Of a stretch of 64,000 bases of DNA, positions 40,260-51,475 are shown piece after piece. Source of the DNA: Anarhynchus alexandrinus (Eukaryota > Chordata > Aves > Charadriiformes > Charadriidae); the NCBI GenBank assembly GCA_008711295.1, contig VUYV01000054.1:2478595-2542594 (forward strand). The letters are read 5' to 3'. Under the pieces are notes generated by a model that worked only from the letters and a program-made list of their open reading frames with translations, made no database searches and was not told the DNA's origin. The position numbers and the translations under genes were made by a program. How positions within the stretch are numbered: the stretch's first letter is position 1; every line of letters begins with the position of its first letter.

Positions 40260-42030
40260 CTGGAAATAACATAGCCCAGGGATTAGCAGAAACACCAGTC
40301 CCTTCTTCCCATCCCCAGCAAAACACCCCGGGTCTTCTCTGGTTGAAGGCATCCACAGAGGAAAACTGTCCTTGGAGAAAGCCATCACCAGCTCCTGACT
40401 TGAGTGTTACGGATGGACACTGCTCATTACCCTTCCCACTGTGTTAAGCCCACACCGAGTGCTGCTTCTCCTGCAGGCAGGGGAAAAGGAGGCACTTTTA
40501 AACCTCATCGTGCTGCTGCTTCTATTTATTCCTTTTCCTGGCCCAAACCAGGGCATGCAGGCAAGGGGAAGGGGCTCGCAGCTATCTGGTTCTGCCTGCA
40601 CAAAGTGATCCTCCCAAAACCTTTTCAAGAAACAATTTCAGCTAAGCTGGCTCGTTTTCACGCTTTCCTTTTTAATTTCCCATTAAAGGGCATTCTCTCA
40701 AAAACAAAAAGTTGTTGTTTTTTTTTTTTTAAAAAAGCGATGCCTGACTGAGCGGGAGCACGGCACAGCGATTCAGAAGTTAGACAGCACCGTGAAAGTG
40801 CGGCTGGGATTACAGAATATACAAAAGGTAAGAAACCCAGGAAACGCAGGGTATAAATGGGAGGAACTCAAGGCTTGGGGTGTGTAAACTGAGCTGCATC
40901 GAGCTTGACTGGAAAGCAAAGAAACTAGGAAAAAAATGAACCCACGTGAACTTTGATTAGATAACAAACACTCCTACTGCAGAATCTGAAGAAAGAGTCA
41001 TTTAGAACTTTTTTCCTACCCGTTTTGTGTCAAAAAGTATGTTAACATAAACAGGAACTGGAGGAAACTGCAGAAAGGCAGGGAAAAATGAGGGAGGCGC
41101 AAAAAACCCACAACCCTCTGTGTCCAAAAGCCCAGCCTGAGCCGCTCCTTGATCTGCAGGAACAGGGCAGGACATACCAACACTCGCCCACCCCCCCGTT
41201 TCCGGAGCCTCCCTTGGCTTTAGGAAAGGGTAGCGACGTGCCCGGGGTGCTAAAGTCACCCCTCTTTTCCAGCGCTGCCTACAGATGCCTTTGCTCCAGA
41301 GGGTCCCTGAGACACCCCCTCCCCCCCTGCCAGCAGCGAGGCGAAGCTGGTGGCGAACACCAAAACCCCAGAGAGTTGGCTGTGCTCTTTTAAAGCCTGC
41401 AAAACCCAGCCGGAGAGAAGAGAGGAGCAAACCTTGCCGGGTGGTGCTGTGCCTTCGCTGCTCAGGCTGCAGCCGAACTTTGCTTCCAGTTTCTCTAGCT
41501 GCAGATTTAAAGGGAAGGCTGAAGTCCGGGCGGCTCGCCGCGGCTCTTGCACCACCGACCTTTACACCCGTGCTTCCCCGACTCTACTGTGCACAGAAAG
41601 TTCTGGCAGAAAGCTCTGAACATCTCCGCGGCGGTGTCGGGTGGAAATCCGGCCCGAAATCCCAAGGGAACTGTGCTTGCAAGGACTCCCACGCTGCAGC
41701 TCGCCGCCGCCCCAACCCTGGCAGCAGCTTGGGGTTGTCCTGATCTGTCCCCCCGTGTGCTGCCTGCACTGGGCAGGCGCTCACTTGGCATCCCTGGGAA
41801 ACCAGCAAAACACACTCCCTTTGCCCGCATGCCAGCAGACAGCATGGAGCAGGGGACACGGTACATGGGGCAACCTAGTTTTTGGTGGTCAGTGAAAGCC
41901 CTCAGAGCCTGTGGGATGCCCACGGTGCCTGCTGGCACAGCCCCAGCCCGGCAGGGACCCCCCCAGCTCTTCCCATGCACACAAGGAGACGACGAGGCAG
42001 CAGCCTGCAGCACAGTCCCATCACAGCCAA
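40260..42030. other. FMO4 upstream region / FMO4-FMO1 interval
   Basis: 1.8 kb between FMO4 exon 2 and the FMO1 poly(A) site. It should contain the FMO4 promoter and first exon, but I see no decisive TATA-plus-donor pair. Minus-strand TATA-like tracts exist at 41387-41394 (tttaaaag) and 41505-41511 (tttaaat). A plus-strand TATAAATGG at 40852-40860 has no gene attached. GC and CpG content rise at 41.2-41.8 kb. No repeats recognised. Confidence 0.6.
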
Positions 42031-42036
42031 GGAAAT

Positions 42037-42042
42037 TTTATT
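42037..42042 (-). terminator. FMO1: FMO1 poly(A) signal AATAAA
   Basis: First canonical minus-strand AATAAA after the FMO1 stop codon, about 880 nt downstream of it. I found no earlier AATAAA or ATTAAA between the stop and this point, so the predicted 3' UTR spans the CR1 fragment at 42157-42383. Confidence 0.65.
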
Positions 42043-42156
42043 AATTGAAAGTCTCTCCATACACAAAGCAAAGCCCCGGTGGTGGGGAGTGCAGAGAAGC
42101 AGAGCCGGGAGCACTCAGCCCCATGGGGTACCAGCCCTGGTCTCAGTGGTGACAAA

Positions 42157-42383
42157 TCACAGAATGGTCAGGGTTGGAAGGGACCTCTGGAGATCATCTA
42201 GTCGAACCCCCCTGCCAGAGCAGGGTCACTTACAGCAGGTTGCACAGGACAGCATCCAGGCGGGTTTTGAATGTCTCCAGTGTGGAAGACTCAACAACCT
42301 CCCCAGGGAGCCAGTGCCAGTGCTCTGACACCCTCAAAGTAAAGAAGTTCCTCCTCATGTTAAGATGGAACTTCCTATGTTCA
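42157..42383 (-). mobile_element. CR1 3' fragment, minus orientation, inside the predicted FMO1 3' UTR
   Basis: Begins at low coordinates with cacagaatggtcagggttgg, the reverse complement of the CR1 3' end. It runs through the ORF2 C-terminal codons ([20 protein letters not shown] ... [13 protein letters not shown]) and stops abruptly near 42383. About 230 nt, close in sequence to the 27.7-kb copy over the shared part, so the insertion is relatively young. Same strand as FMO1. Confidence 0.9.
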
Positions 42384-42925
42384 CCACAGCCAGGGTCCCT
42401 TCCTGGGACAGATGCACCGAGTTGACCCAAACTGGGATTTTTGGTTCATAGGGTTTAAGGTCAGAAGAAGGGACAGCCTGACCTGTGTGCCCAACCCAGA
42501 TAATCCTTGCTGGACTAAAGACCCCAGTTCCCAGATGATTTGGGGCCAGACTGGGGCCCCGTGCTCCTTTCTGGCTGCCGCACCCAAAGCCATTTTTTTG
42601 CTGGTGTAGTCCCTGCTGCTTCCTGGCTGGCGCGGTCTGGGCACAGCCATGTCATGCAACCATGCTGTGCTCACGGCAGTAGGCAGGAGAGCAGCAGAGG
42701 GGCGATGAATGGTGGGGGGAGGCTGCCATCCCCAACTAATCAGGTCTGCAAAGCTGTGCTCAGGGGTGAGCTGGGGCAGAGAGAAGTTTGTGCTGCTGGT
42801 TAAAGTTTTAAATTTGTTGCGATCTGGTGAAATCTCTTTCCCCATGTCCTGTGGCACCCTGTGGAACTGTCTGACCTGAGGTAACATCCCCAAGGACAAG
42901 AAAAAGCCTAAACAGGCTTTAAAAT

Positions 42926-45900
42926 CTACCGGAAACCAAAAACCACGGCAGCCAGGAGCAGGAGGAACCCCATCACAGTCAGGAGAGAAGGGCAGGGGCT
43001 GGAGGAGCCGGCAGCGACGCGTGTTCTGGTGGGCTTCAGGGTCCGGTCCCACTGGGTGAGGATGGCCTGGCGTGCCCCCTCCCAGTGCCCAGGGCCCCCC
43101 AGCCGGTACTGGTAGGGGGTGCAGGGGCCAAAGAAAATGGTGAGGGCCAGCCGGGGGTCCCTGCAGAGCAGCCCCAGCACGCTGGGCTTGGCACCAATGA
43201 AGGAAGCAAGCTTGTCCATGTAGACCAGGCAATCGGTTTTGAGGACTTCGTCAAAGGACAGACCGAACCTTAATGAATTGGAGAAGAAAAACAGGCGGGA
43301 GAAGGACTGGTGTCAGCAGGACTGATTCGAACTGGAGGTCAGATGCTCTGCATCCATGTTGTTACCGAGTCCAAATGCAACTGGGTTCCTCTTAAAGGAA
43401 CGTACGTGCAGTGGGAACCTGGGTCTGTCTGGGCCCAAATCCTGCCTGTGACACAGCACGTGTAAAGTGATGCTGGTTCTGGTACACACGTTTCTCATAC
43501 GCATGAGTTGGTCTTTCACTTCATAACCCACAAGTTGCATCTGCCACCCCCCCCTTCGCCTTAGTGGTCCTTTTCTAAAAGGCTTTGTCAAACCAGTTGG
43601 CTTTTTTTTTGAAAACTAGTTTTCGCTTTTCTCTCTGCAGAGAAGTCACATGCAGCGTGAGAAAGGCAGCACCCTTTAGTTTCCCTCACATTCATTTCCA
43701 CCAAGTATTGCAAAAATGCGTGGTGAATTGGAAAATTGCTTCCAGCTCACCTTGTCTGCAGAATTCACAGCTTCGTGTCCCACCTTCAGTGGGCTGAAAA
43801 GAGCCATGGGTGTTTAGCCTTGTATTGTACAGCAAGTTTTTTTGCGCAATTCTGTACTTCACTCTTCTATGTTGTTTGTACTATAGCGATCTAGATGAAC
43901 CATGGATTAATACATTGCCTGGTTTCCTTGTTTTATCTCGTTCATTTCCTAATAATTCTTAGCCTCTGATTTGAACTTTTGCCTGACCATGAACTATGTG
44001 CCAATGTACTGAGAGACCTACTCACAGTGATTCAAATCCCTGTGCTGAGAGGTGAGACGATTTGTACGTACACCTCACGTTGGCTTCTTTTTCCCCATGC
44101 TGAATAACTTTGCATTCATTAGCATTTTATCTCTCATTCCCTGGGGACCCTGGCACACTTCCCCAACTCCCAAACAAGCTTTAGTCTCAACTACCCTGAA
44201 TTAATTTCTTCTTGTCATCAACAGGCAAAATATCAGCATCAAATTGAAGGTTATGTTGGCTCAGTGCAAGTGAATAAAGGGGTGGCTGGATCTGGGCATC
44301 CCCCCCCCTGCACCCCCTATACATGCAGGGAGCAGCTGCAGAGTGTGAGCCTGCGTGTTGCTGCTCCCAGAATTCCAGGACATATTCAATCCACCGAAAA
44401 AACCTTTGAGGCCCTGGGGAATGGCTTACCATCGCACTTGGTTTTTCTTCTTCTCATTTACTTCCTTCTCCATGACAGGCTGAGGGGGCAACCGACACAA
44501 GCCTGGAAGAGAGAGAAGAGTGTCCTGCAGAGTTTAACTCCTGGGGGCACTTGTGAACTCATTCAGTGATGCAAAATGTGGGAAGCCCTTCCCTGCGAGG
44601 GCAGGAAAGCCTCATTGCTTGGATTTAGCTTGGCAGAGACAATTCTGAGAGAGACCAGCCCTCCGCTGTGGTACGAATTCCCCTGCACTTTTTCCCGCTC
44701 TTACAGATTTGTGCTGTCAGTGCACAGGCAGATGATGTGGGGTGAGATGGGCTGTGCAAACCCCAGAGAGGATCATCCCAAAGAGCTCTGTGGAGAAACC
44801 TTGATGCAGCCCTCCACATCAGCCCAGTGGGAGGTTATTATTACTATTTTTATCTAAAAAAACCCCACCCAACAAAAAAAACCAAGTAGGTTTCTTTGCT
44901 CACCCCAATAATTACAAGTAATTTCTCTTGTGGGACAATGGGACTCTTCTCCTCTGGTAGTCATGGTGCACAAGCCACCCTGTCCCTTAAAGAGCAGTGA
45001 ATTCTGCCCAGATGGATCCACCACAGTATCCTAAAGACAACTTTTATCTGTGCATCCAGGTTTACATAACCATCTCTGTGCTCTGACTTCTGAAATATTT
45101 TAGAGAGAAAATACTGTCTTGAACGAACTAGTTTAGAGCGTGATTTGCAGGCTCAGGTGCAGGACTGCACATCAGCTGAGTCACAGTAAGTCTCAGCTTG
45201 CAGCAGATGGGGTACAAAGCATTAGCTTAAAAACATCAGCTTATGGGCAAAAAAAAAAAAAAAGGTGATTTAAGGTAGGTGTCATGAACTTGCATATAGC
45301 TTGGACCAATCGTGCACTCACATTGGTGTAGCTCAGCTGAAGTGAAATAACTGGGAAGTCTAGGCCCTAGAAATGCTCCTGCATCTACTTTGAAGTGAGC
45401 TTTGGGGTCCCTAGGGACTGAAATCCACCTTGGTGCATGGACAAGACGTGCCCAGATTGAACTGCGTTTTTGTACATGGGAGAGCTCATGTTAGCTCTCC
45501 TACCTTTGAAGACACGGGTCACCCAGCGTGCTTGCATCTCTGTCACGGGCATGATGGCTCCTAATGGCTTGATCAGCCCAAGGATGGCCAGGGTGGGCCT
45601 CTGCAGGTGGGTTGGGAACACATATTTGTAGAGGGACGCGTGTTTGTTTTCCACTTTGACGACTGCTTCTTCTAGGAATGGGAAGGAAACGTTGTAGCCT
45701 GTGCAGAAGACGACAATATCGATGGGCTCCTCCTCAGGGCAATTGTGGAAGACAACCGAGTTTTCCTTGAACTCCTTTACGCCCGGCTTTATGGTGATCC
45801 TCCCTGTCAGGACGTAGCTTGGAAGGTCGTCGTTCAGCACGGGCTCACGCACCAGGCAGCTGTGGAAAGTCAAGGGGCTCTGAGCATTGGAGACCATGAA

Positions 45901-48556
45901 CAAGTCCTGCTGGTGCCCCTGCTCTTCCTCCCCCCGGGATCTCCAGCCCCATGATCTTCCAGTGTCATTTGCTCCAAACGGCCCTACCTCCCCCCTCTCC
46001 AAACACTGACATATCACCCTGTCCCACAGCCTGAGTGACTCGTAGGCATCTCCTGCCTTCTTCCTCTGTTCACTCAATTACTCTTTAAACCATCTCTTTT
46101 CAGAGCTGATCCATGCTTTAAGCCTACTTCCTCCTCTTTTCCCAGTGAGCCTCATGAGGAAAACTCCTCCTGTCCTTCCTAGGCTTTTCCAGCATGCTCC
46201 ATCTCACACCGCTTCAGGGGGCTACATCTTATCATCTCCCGCTGGGCTACAAACTGGAGATCAGCCCAGTCTGGGTGCTGTTTGCTGCATTGATTGATGT
46301 TGGTTGCTGGAGATCTCCCTCCTGCCCACAGCACAAGCCCTGTGACACCGCATGGGATGGGAGCCACGAAGAAGTACCTCTTCTCTAGTTGAAGGCCATA
46401 GTTTTCATGCTTGAACCACTGGTTCACCCTGTAGTTAATTAACCCCCGTGAAAGGGGTCCGGGGAGGCTGTTTCTGATCAAGCTCATAAGGCGAGTGTTG
46501 AAAACCATGTCCCATGGATAACCGTGGTCAAACACGCGGCTGAACACCCAGGCACCTCGGCTGGTGCAAATAGTCACCTAGGATAGAGCAGAGAATCAAT
46601 GATTCAGGTGACAAATTTGATGCTTTGCCTTTATAAAGTAACTCCAGAGGCACACTGCGCAGACAGCTATGCAATGAAAAAGCAGCAGCAGCATCTTTAA
46701 GACCTCCTGGCAGCTGGAGACGGAGGTGAAACAGGAGAGAACAACTGGCTTTCTTTCAGGGTAGGTGTTTGACCAAGAAATAGAGGTTCAGAAATATTGT
46801 TTGTACACCCCACAGAGTGACCCCAGCTCGCTCTCCCTATCGTGATGGCAAACTGAGCTATTGCCCCCAGCATCACCCTCCTTGCACCCCTGGGGTGGCT
46901 GAGAGGAGGTACCTTTGTGGCTACACGGCTGGCCTCCACTGCAATGTCCACTCCTGAATTGCCCATGCCAACCACGAGGACACGCTTCCCCTGAAACACA
47001 TCAGGATGCTTGTACTGCCGGCTGTGAAAGTACTGGCCTTGAAACCTCTCGATGCCTTGAGGAAAAGAAACAAAGCTTTTAATTACTTGAGCATTTGTGG
47101 TTTTTGTTGGGAGAACTGGCATAGAAACGATCCAGATAGCAAAAGCAAGGAAGCGCAATCAGTGGCCACTGGGGAATTGGGGAGGTCCAGCCCTCCATCC
47201 CACGCACGCAGACTTGGTGTTTCCTCTCCAAAATGGGGCCTCACACACGCTTGCATGGCAGTGAGCAGGGACGCATGTGCTGGATGGGACCTGGAAGACA
47301 GTTATGTGCAAGAGCTGTGCTGGTGCAGTCTCAGGATTCAGCCTCTACAAGATAGGGACACAGAGGTTCAGAAAAGCCTGTAGATCTCCTGTCCTACAAG
47401 CGGCTTCAGAAGCACTTGGTAATGGTGATGACAAGGCAATCCTCTCTATGCTGACCACTGGGGAGATTTATCACAGCATTGATGAATACAGTGCTTTCAA
47501 AGATGATGGAGCTTCACTGAGAGGACCTTGTCCCATCTCACATACCATGTGGACAGTTTCTCTGAAGCTAAACCGTACTACCTTGGAAGTTTGCTCTGAG
47601 GTGACCAGTGCCTGCAAAAACAAGGCTGCTGAAGCACGAGGACATATTGCTGTTCATGCCAGGACATTTGAAAAGCAGAAGCAAGGAAAGGAATGAAGCA
47701 TTTTCCCTGAGGAACCACTAATTCTTCTCCCCTCAGCCTCTGGAAGCAGGTAACCGCAGGCAGCCGCGTACCGTACCAGGAAAACAGTGCAGGGGGAGGG
47801 ATGGCTCAGAGAAATTGCCGCTGCAAACCATAACGGCATCAAAGATGTACGATGTCTGCTTCCCGTCCACCTCTGTAACCACATCCCACTGGCCCGTGGT
47901 GGCAAAGTCAGGATGTTTCCGGATGCTGACAACAGTGGTCTGAAACGTGGAAGCCAAGCGGAGTCACTACCAGTGCCCAGCGTGCACAGGGAGTGGGGCA
48001 GCACCAGGGCACCCATCACTCACCCCAAACTTGATGTGCTCCCGGAGGCCGAAGCGCTCAGCATAGCGCCGGAGGTAGTCCAGGAGCCGGGCGTTGGGCA
48101 GGAACACCGGGAAATCCTCAGGGTAGGGGAAGTCGGAGAACGCTGACATCTCCTTCGAAGTGTTGCTGATGACCGATGGGTAGAGGCTTGGCCGGCCAGC
48201 CTCGATGTGCTCCTGGCATGGCATCCCAGGGTGAATCAGCCCTGTGCCACGGGGTGGGACAGTCCCCCCTATCCCCTTCCCCTGGTCTTGGGGAACACAG
48301 CTGGGAGAGGTCAGCACCCAGCAAGCTCTCCCACCCCTTCCCCACCCACTGGAGCCCAGCTTGACCCACTCCCTGCTCCTGCAGCTCCCACGGGAAAGGG
48401 GAATGGGTGCTGCCAGCTCACCGTGTAGCGCCAGAGCCCCCCGATGTCCCGGCTCTGTTCAAAGCAGGTGGGCTTCAGCCCTTCATCCAGGCAGCACTTG
48501 GTGGCTGTCAGCCCGCTGATGCCCGCGCCCACCACCGCCACTCTCATCCCTGCCAT
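42926..48556 (-). CDS. FMO1: Flavin-containing monooxygenase 1 (533 aa, eight coding exons)
   Basis: NADPH-dependent N/S-oxygenase of the ER. Exons: 48422-48556, 48024-48212, 47777-47939, 46913-47055, 46378-46577, 45504-45859, 44430-44502, 42926-43268; all but the first and last match canonical FMO sizes exactly (189, 163, 143, 200, 356, 73). Start taken at 48556 ([12 protein letters not shown]); a second ATG three codons on is also possible. FAD motif GAGISG at 10-15; [11 protein letters not shown] at about 167-177; NADPH motif GMGNSG at about 192-197. The FATGY position reads FCTGY at about 328-332. The C-terminal anchor is [43 protein letters not shown] and [12 protein letters not shown] identify FMO1. 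Position between FMO4 and FMO3 agrees. Confidence 0.96.
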
Positions 48557-48592
48557 CTCCACTGAGGACCCAGGCTGCGAACGGGGCTTAAC
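48557..48592 (-). other. FMO1: FMO1 exon 2, 5' UTR part
   Basis: The acceptor tttctcccag ends at 48593, and 36 nt of leader run to the ATG. A second AG (gttcgcag) inside the leader is a weaker alternative acceptor. Confidence 0.7.
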
Positions 48593-49542
48593 CTGGGAGA
48601 AACCCCACAGACGGTCACCACCCTCTCAGGGAGCAGCTGCCGGCATACCCTCTGTAGGGGATTTCCCGGTATGCCACCCCCAAACCTTGCATTCCCTTTA
48701 GCAGCATTCTATGCTCTTCATTTATAAGTTAGATTAAATGACTTTAAATAATAATTTTCTCTATTTTTCTTTCTTTTTTTTTTTTAAATTAAATCCATCC
48801 ACTTTTACAGTGTGCTCGCCAGGCTGCTTTCAAAACCCTGTAGTTGCCCTGGAAACTCGCTTTAAAGATATGTAGTTAAGCCACACATCACTGCCAGTTT
48901 TTATTTACAAGTTGTGTTTAAACTATCGCTCCATATCAGTCTTGCAAATATTTGTATTTTATCTTTGGAGATCTGCCCCTGCCTTTCTTTGAAAAGAAAA
49001 CAAGACATGCACTGGGACTATTCAGTCTCTGCCTCGCTGACAGGGTCCTGTCCCCCGTCCCTGGGGAAGACACTGCCAACTTTGACACGGCCACCGAGGC
49101 CGACAGAGGGTCTGCAGGTGTAGCACACCTCGGCTTTAGCGATGCTTTTGTGTCTGTCTCCCAAAGCCACCTTGCTGGGGAGGTCTGGGCTGAACAGACA
49201 GACTTGCAGGGCCGCAAATGGCTCAACCCCACGGCTCAAAAAGCAGCCCCCAGGTCGAAGTCCAGCCCTATGAGGATCCAAACCCTTCTAGATAGTGCTG
49301 GGCAATGAAAGAAGGGATGATGGCCACATGCCATGGCTCGGGCTGGATGTTGCTGGAGCAGGGGCCATCACACAGGTGCCCTGGGGGGCTGTTGCAGCCC
49401 CTGGTTTCACCCCCAGAGCCGGCGCTCAGCTGAGTTATTAACCCGGTGTACTGGGACTGCACTATGGCTGGGTAACACTGGCTCCTCTACCCCAAGAAGC
49501 GCTTTCAGCTTCCACCAGACACAGGGGATGGTGTATTATTCA

Positions 49543-49579
49543 GCAGGGGCGGGGGGGGGGGGGGNNNNNNNNNNNNNNN
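49543..49579. other. G-run followed by a 15-N gap
   Basis: About 20 G with one interrupting C precede N at 49565-49579 in FMO1 intron 1. The gap is a sequencing failure in a homopolymer, so its true length is unknown. Confidence 0.95.
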
Positions 49580-50056
49580 GGAGAAGTCTTCAGTAGAAAA
49601 ATGGGGTCGGGCACCATTTTTTTTTCTATAAAACACCAAATTCCCCATCAACAATTTCAACTTTCAGTAGGAAGGCAGCACCTAATGAATACTCTGCTTT
49701 CCAAGGTTGGAATGAAAACTGGACTTTTTCCTTTTTAAATGAAGAAAGAGCTAGCATAAGCTGCTCATTGTTTCACTGTTTTGGGTGGGGTTTTTCCCTG
49801 CATGGTGGGAGTTAACTTTTATCACAAACATCTCCCAGCTATGTATGCTATTTAATTCCCTACTCTTTTGCAGAGAAGCTAGAAATAACATCCAGGAAAC
49901 ACTGTCTCTGCTACTCCATGCCTCTTTCTGCCACAGTTTCCATTCTGTCCCTGCAAGTATTCATAGCAGCTAACCTCAGAAGGCTCAAGCCATGGTTGCT
50001 TGCCTGGGGCAAGAAGGGATGGAAAGGCTTCGCAGCCCCCCCCCGGGGACACTTAC

Positions 50057-50097
50057 CTCCCAGCCTTGGCCGCCTGTGCTCCGTCTCACCGCCGCTG
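50057..50097 (-). other. FMO1: FMO1 non-coding exon 1 (predicted)
   Basis: The minus strand has a strong donor, ctgggag|gtaagt, with the exon ending at 50057. It lies about 40 nt downstream of where transcription would start from the TATA box at 50123-50128. It splices naturally to the exon 2 acceptor at 48593. The 5' limit is estimated from the usual TATA-to-start distance. Confidence 0.6.
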
Positions 50098-50122
50098 TGG
50101 GGTGAGTCCCTCCTGCTCCCGA

Positions 50123-50128
50123 TTTATA
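50123..50128 (-). promoter_or_regulatory. FMO1: TATA box of FMO1 (TATAAA)
   Basis: Minus-strand cctataaatc with GC-rich flanks, about 30 nt upstream of the predicted first exon. A single well-placed TATA with a donor 70 nt downstream supports a focused, tissue-regulated promoter, as expected for a xenobiotic-metabolism gene. Confidence 0.6.
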
Positions 50129-51104
50129 GGTGAGACTCAGCGCTTTGGCAGAGGCAGGGGAGGGCTGACAGCTTGGGCAGCTCCCCCCCCACACCCCAGC
50201 ACAGCCACCCCACTCCCACAGCGGTTGCACAATGCAAGTTTGCAGTGGGAGGAGCAGCTGGACTCACCTGCTGCCGTGCGGACTGAGTTGGAGGGTCCAG
50301 GTGATGATCCCTAAAGGAGATGGAGCCGGGTGGGAGAGATCCGAGTGGTCCAGCTGGTCCAGCTGTGTCCTGCAGCCTGGGAAGGAGGACTCGTGTGTGC
50401 AGGGGCGGCTTCAGCTGTGGGATGTTTTCACTCGCCTCTTGGCTGCCTACCAAAAGGGAGCCTGAGCAGCCAACAGACAGCAGGGTTTCGGTAGGACTTT
50501 GCACCCAGGGAACCTTCCAAAAAAAAAAAAAAAGAGAGCTGGTTTTGTGGTCACTGCTCACACAGGCTGTCATGCCATTGGCCACATGTGCAGCCACCTG
50601 CACCGGTGGCAGGCAGGAGGCCCCCCGTGCAAACTGGGAGAGTGTGAAATGGCCACAAACACCAGCGTAGCAAAGTCCTAAACACAAAGAAAGCGGAAAT
50701 GTTAGCTGCAATATCAGTGCAGGGCATAGCACCCATCCAGGTATCTCCCAGGGGTAAACGATCCCAAATTTGCTATCAACTCTTTTAAGCTGTTTGAATA
50801 ACCAAGGAGGCTGCAAAGGAGGGGTAGAAAAACCCATCCAAGGTCTGCAGAACAGAGGGTGGTAAATAAAGCAGCTCCATCCAACAGAGACATCTGCTCA
50901 AAGCCTGCGTTCAAAGCTGCAGAGGCACGAGATGGGCCAGTAGCTGGAAGTTGAAACTAGAAGGGGAAATAAGATACACATTGGTAACAAGGAAGGTAAT
51001 TAGCCATAGGAAAGGTCTGCTGAGCTTTGTGGCAGAGCCAGGCACTTGAACAAAACATGTTTGGTTTCTGGAGGGACAGGACTCACCGTTCCTGTGGTGG
51101 TCTA

Positions 51105-51475
51105 GGCTGCCACCCATCTGCAGCACCCACGAGGAGCCACCAGCCTTCTTGGGCTTCCTCTGCCTCAGGATTTCCCACTGCTTCTGCCCCATGCCTGGCT
51201 CCCGGGTTTGACCCCACCAAGTTTGGGGCACGTGCCAAATCTGGGGCCGGCTGTGCCAGCCACGCTCCGGTACAGCTCCATGAACGGCAGCTGAGAGCGA
51301 TGCGCTTGCAGGGGCTGGAGCCTGTGAAATCAAACTTCAGATCAAAATTCAGATTTTGCTCTCCCAGGCCAGTGGGATGCAGTTACTGAGGCGAATGGGC
51401 AGCAAGCCTTGCCCATCTTTGACGCTGTTGGGGTTTGCACAGGCTACATCTCCCAGCCCTCCCACTTCACCAGAT
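51105..51475 (+). pseudogene. Inverted FMO relic: decayed exons 3 and 4 on the plus strand
   Basis: About 51113-51210 aligns by eye with FMO exon 3 around [18 protein letters not shown]...LP; for example GAGGAG...GCCTTCT..G.CTTCC..., then AGGATTTCCC, with a one-base deletion just before it and roughly 70% identity to FMO1 here. 51344-51463 aligns with exon 4: cagattttgct, ggccagtgggatgcagttac and FDAVGVCTGY (family: [11 protein letters not shown]), with a one-base deletion just before GQWD. No open frame spans it. The two pieces are about 60 nt further apart than in spliced mRNA, close to the spacing of FMO1 with its 84-nt intron 3, which favours a genomic copy over a retrocopy. Every other FMO gene or relic here is on the minus strand. 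Confidence 0.75.

Larger units (their letters stand above)
43269..50056 (-). other. FMO1 introns
   Basis: Introns at 43269-44429, 44503-45503, 45860-46377, 46578-46912, 47056-47776, 47940-48023 (only 84 nt), 48213-48421 and 48593-50056. The last separates non-coding exon 1 from exon 2 and contains a G-run and the small N gap. No CR1 recognised. Confidence 0.85.

Noticed and set aside
40852..40860. Plus-strand TATAAATGG
   Set aside because: No plus-strand exon, donor or gene follows; a chance match in an AT-rich stretch.
50124..50837. 237-codon minus-strand frame upstream of FMO1
   Set aside because: No recognisable domain, low-complexity GC-rich composition, and it overlaps the predicted promoter; most likely chance.
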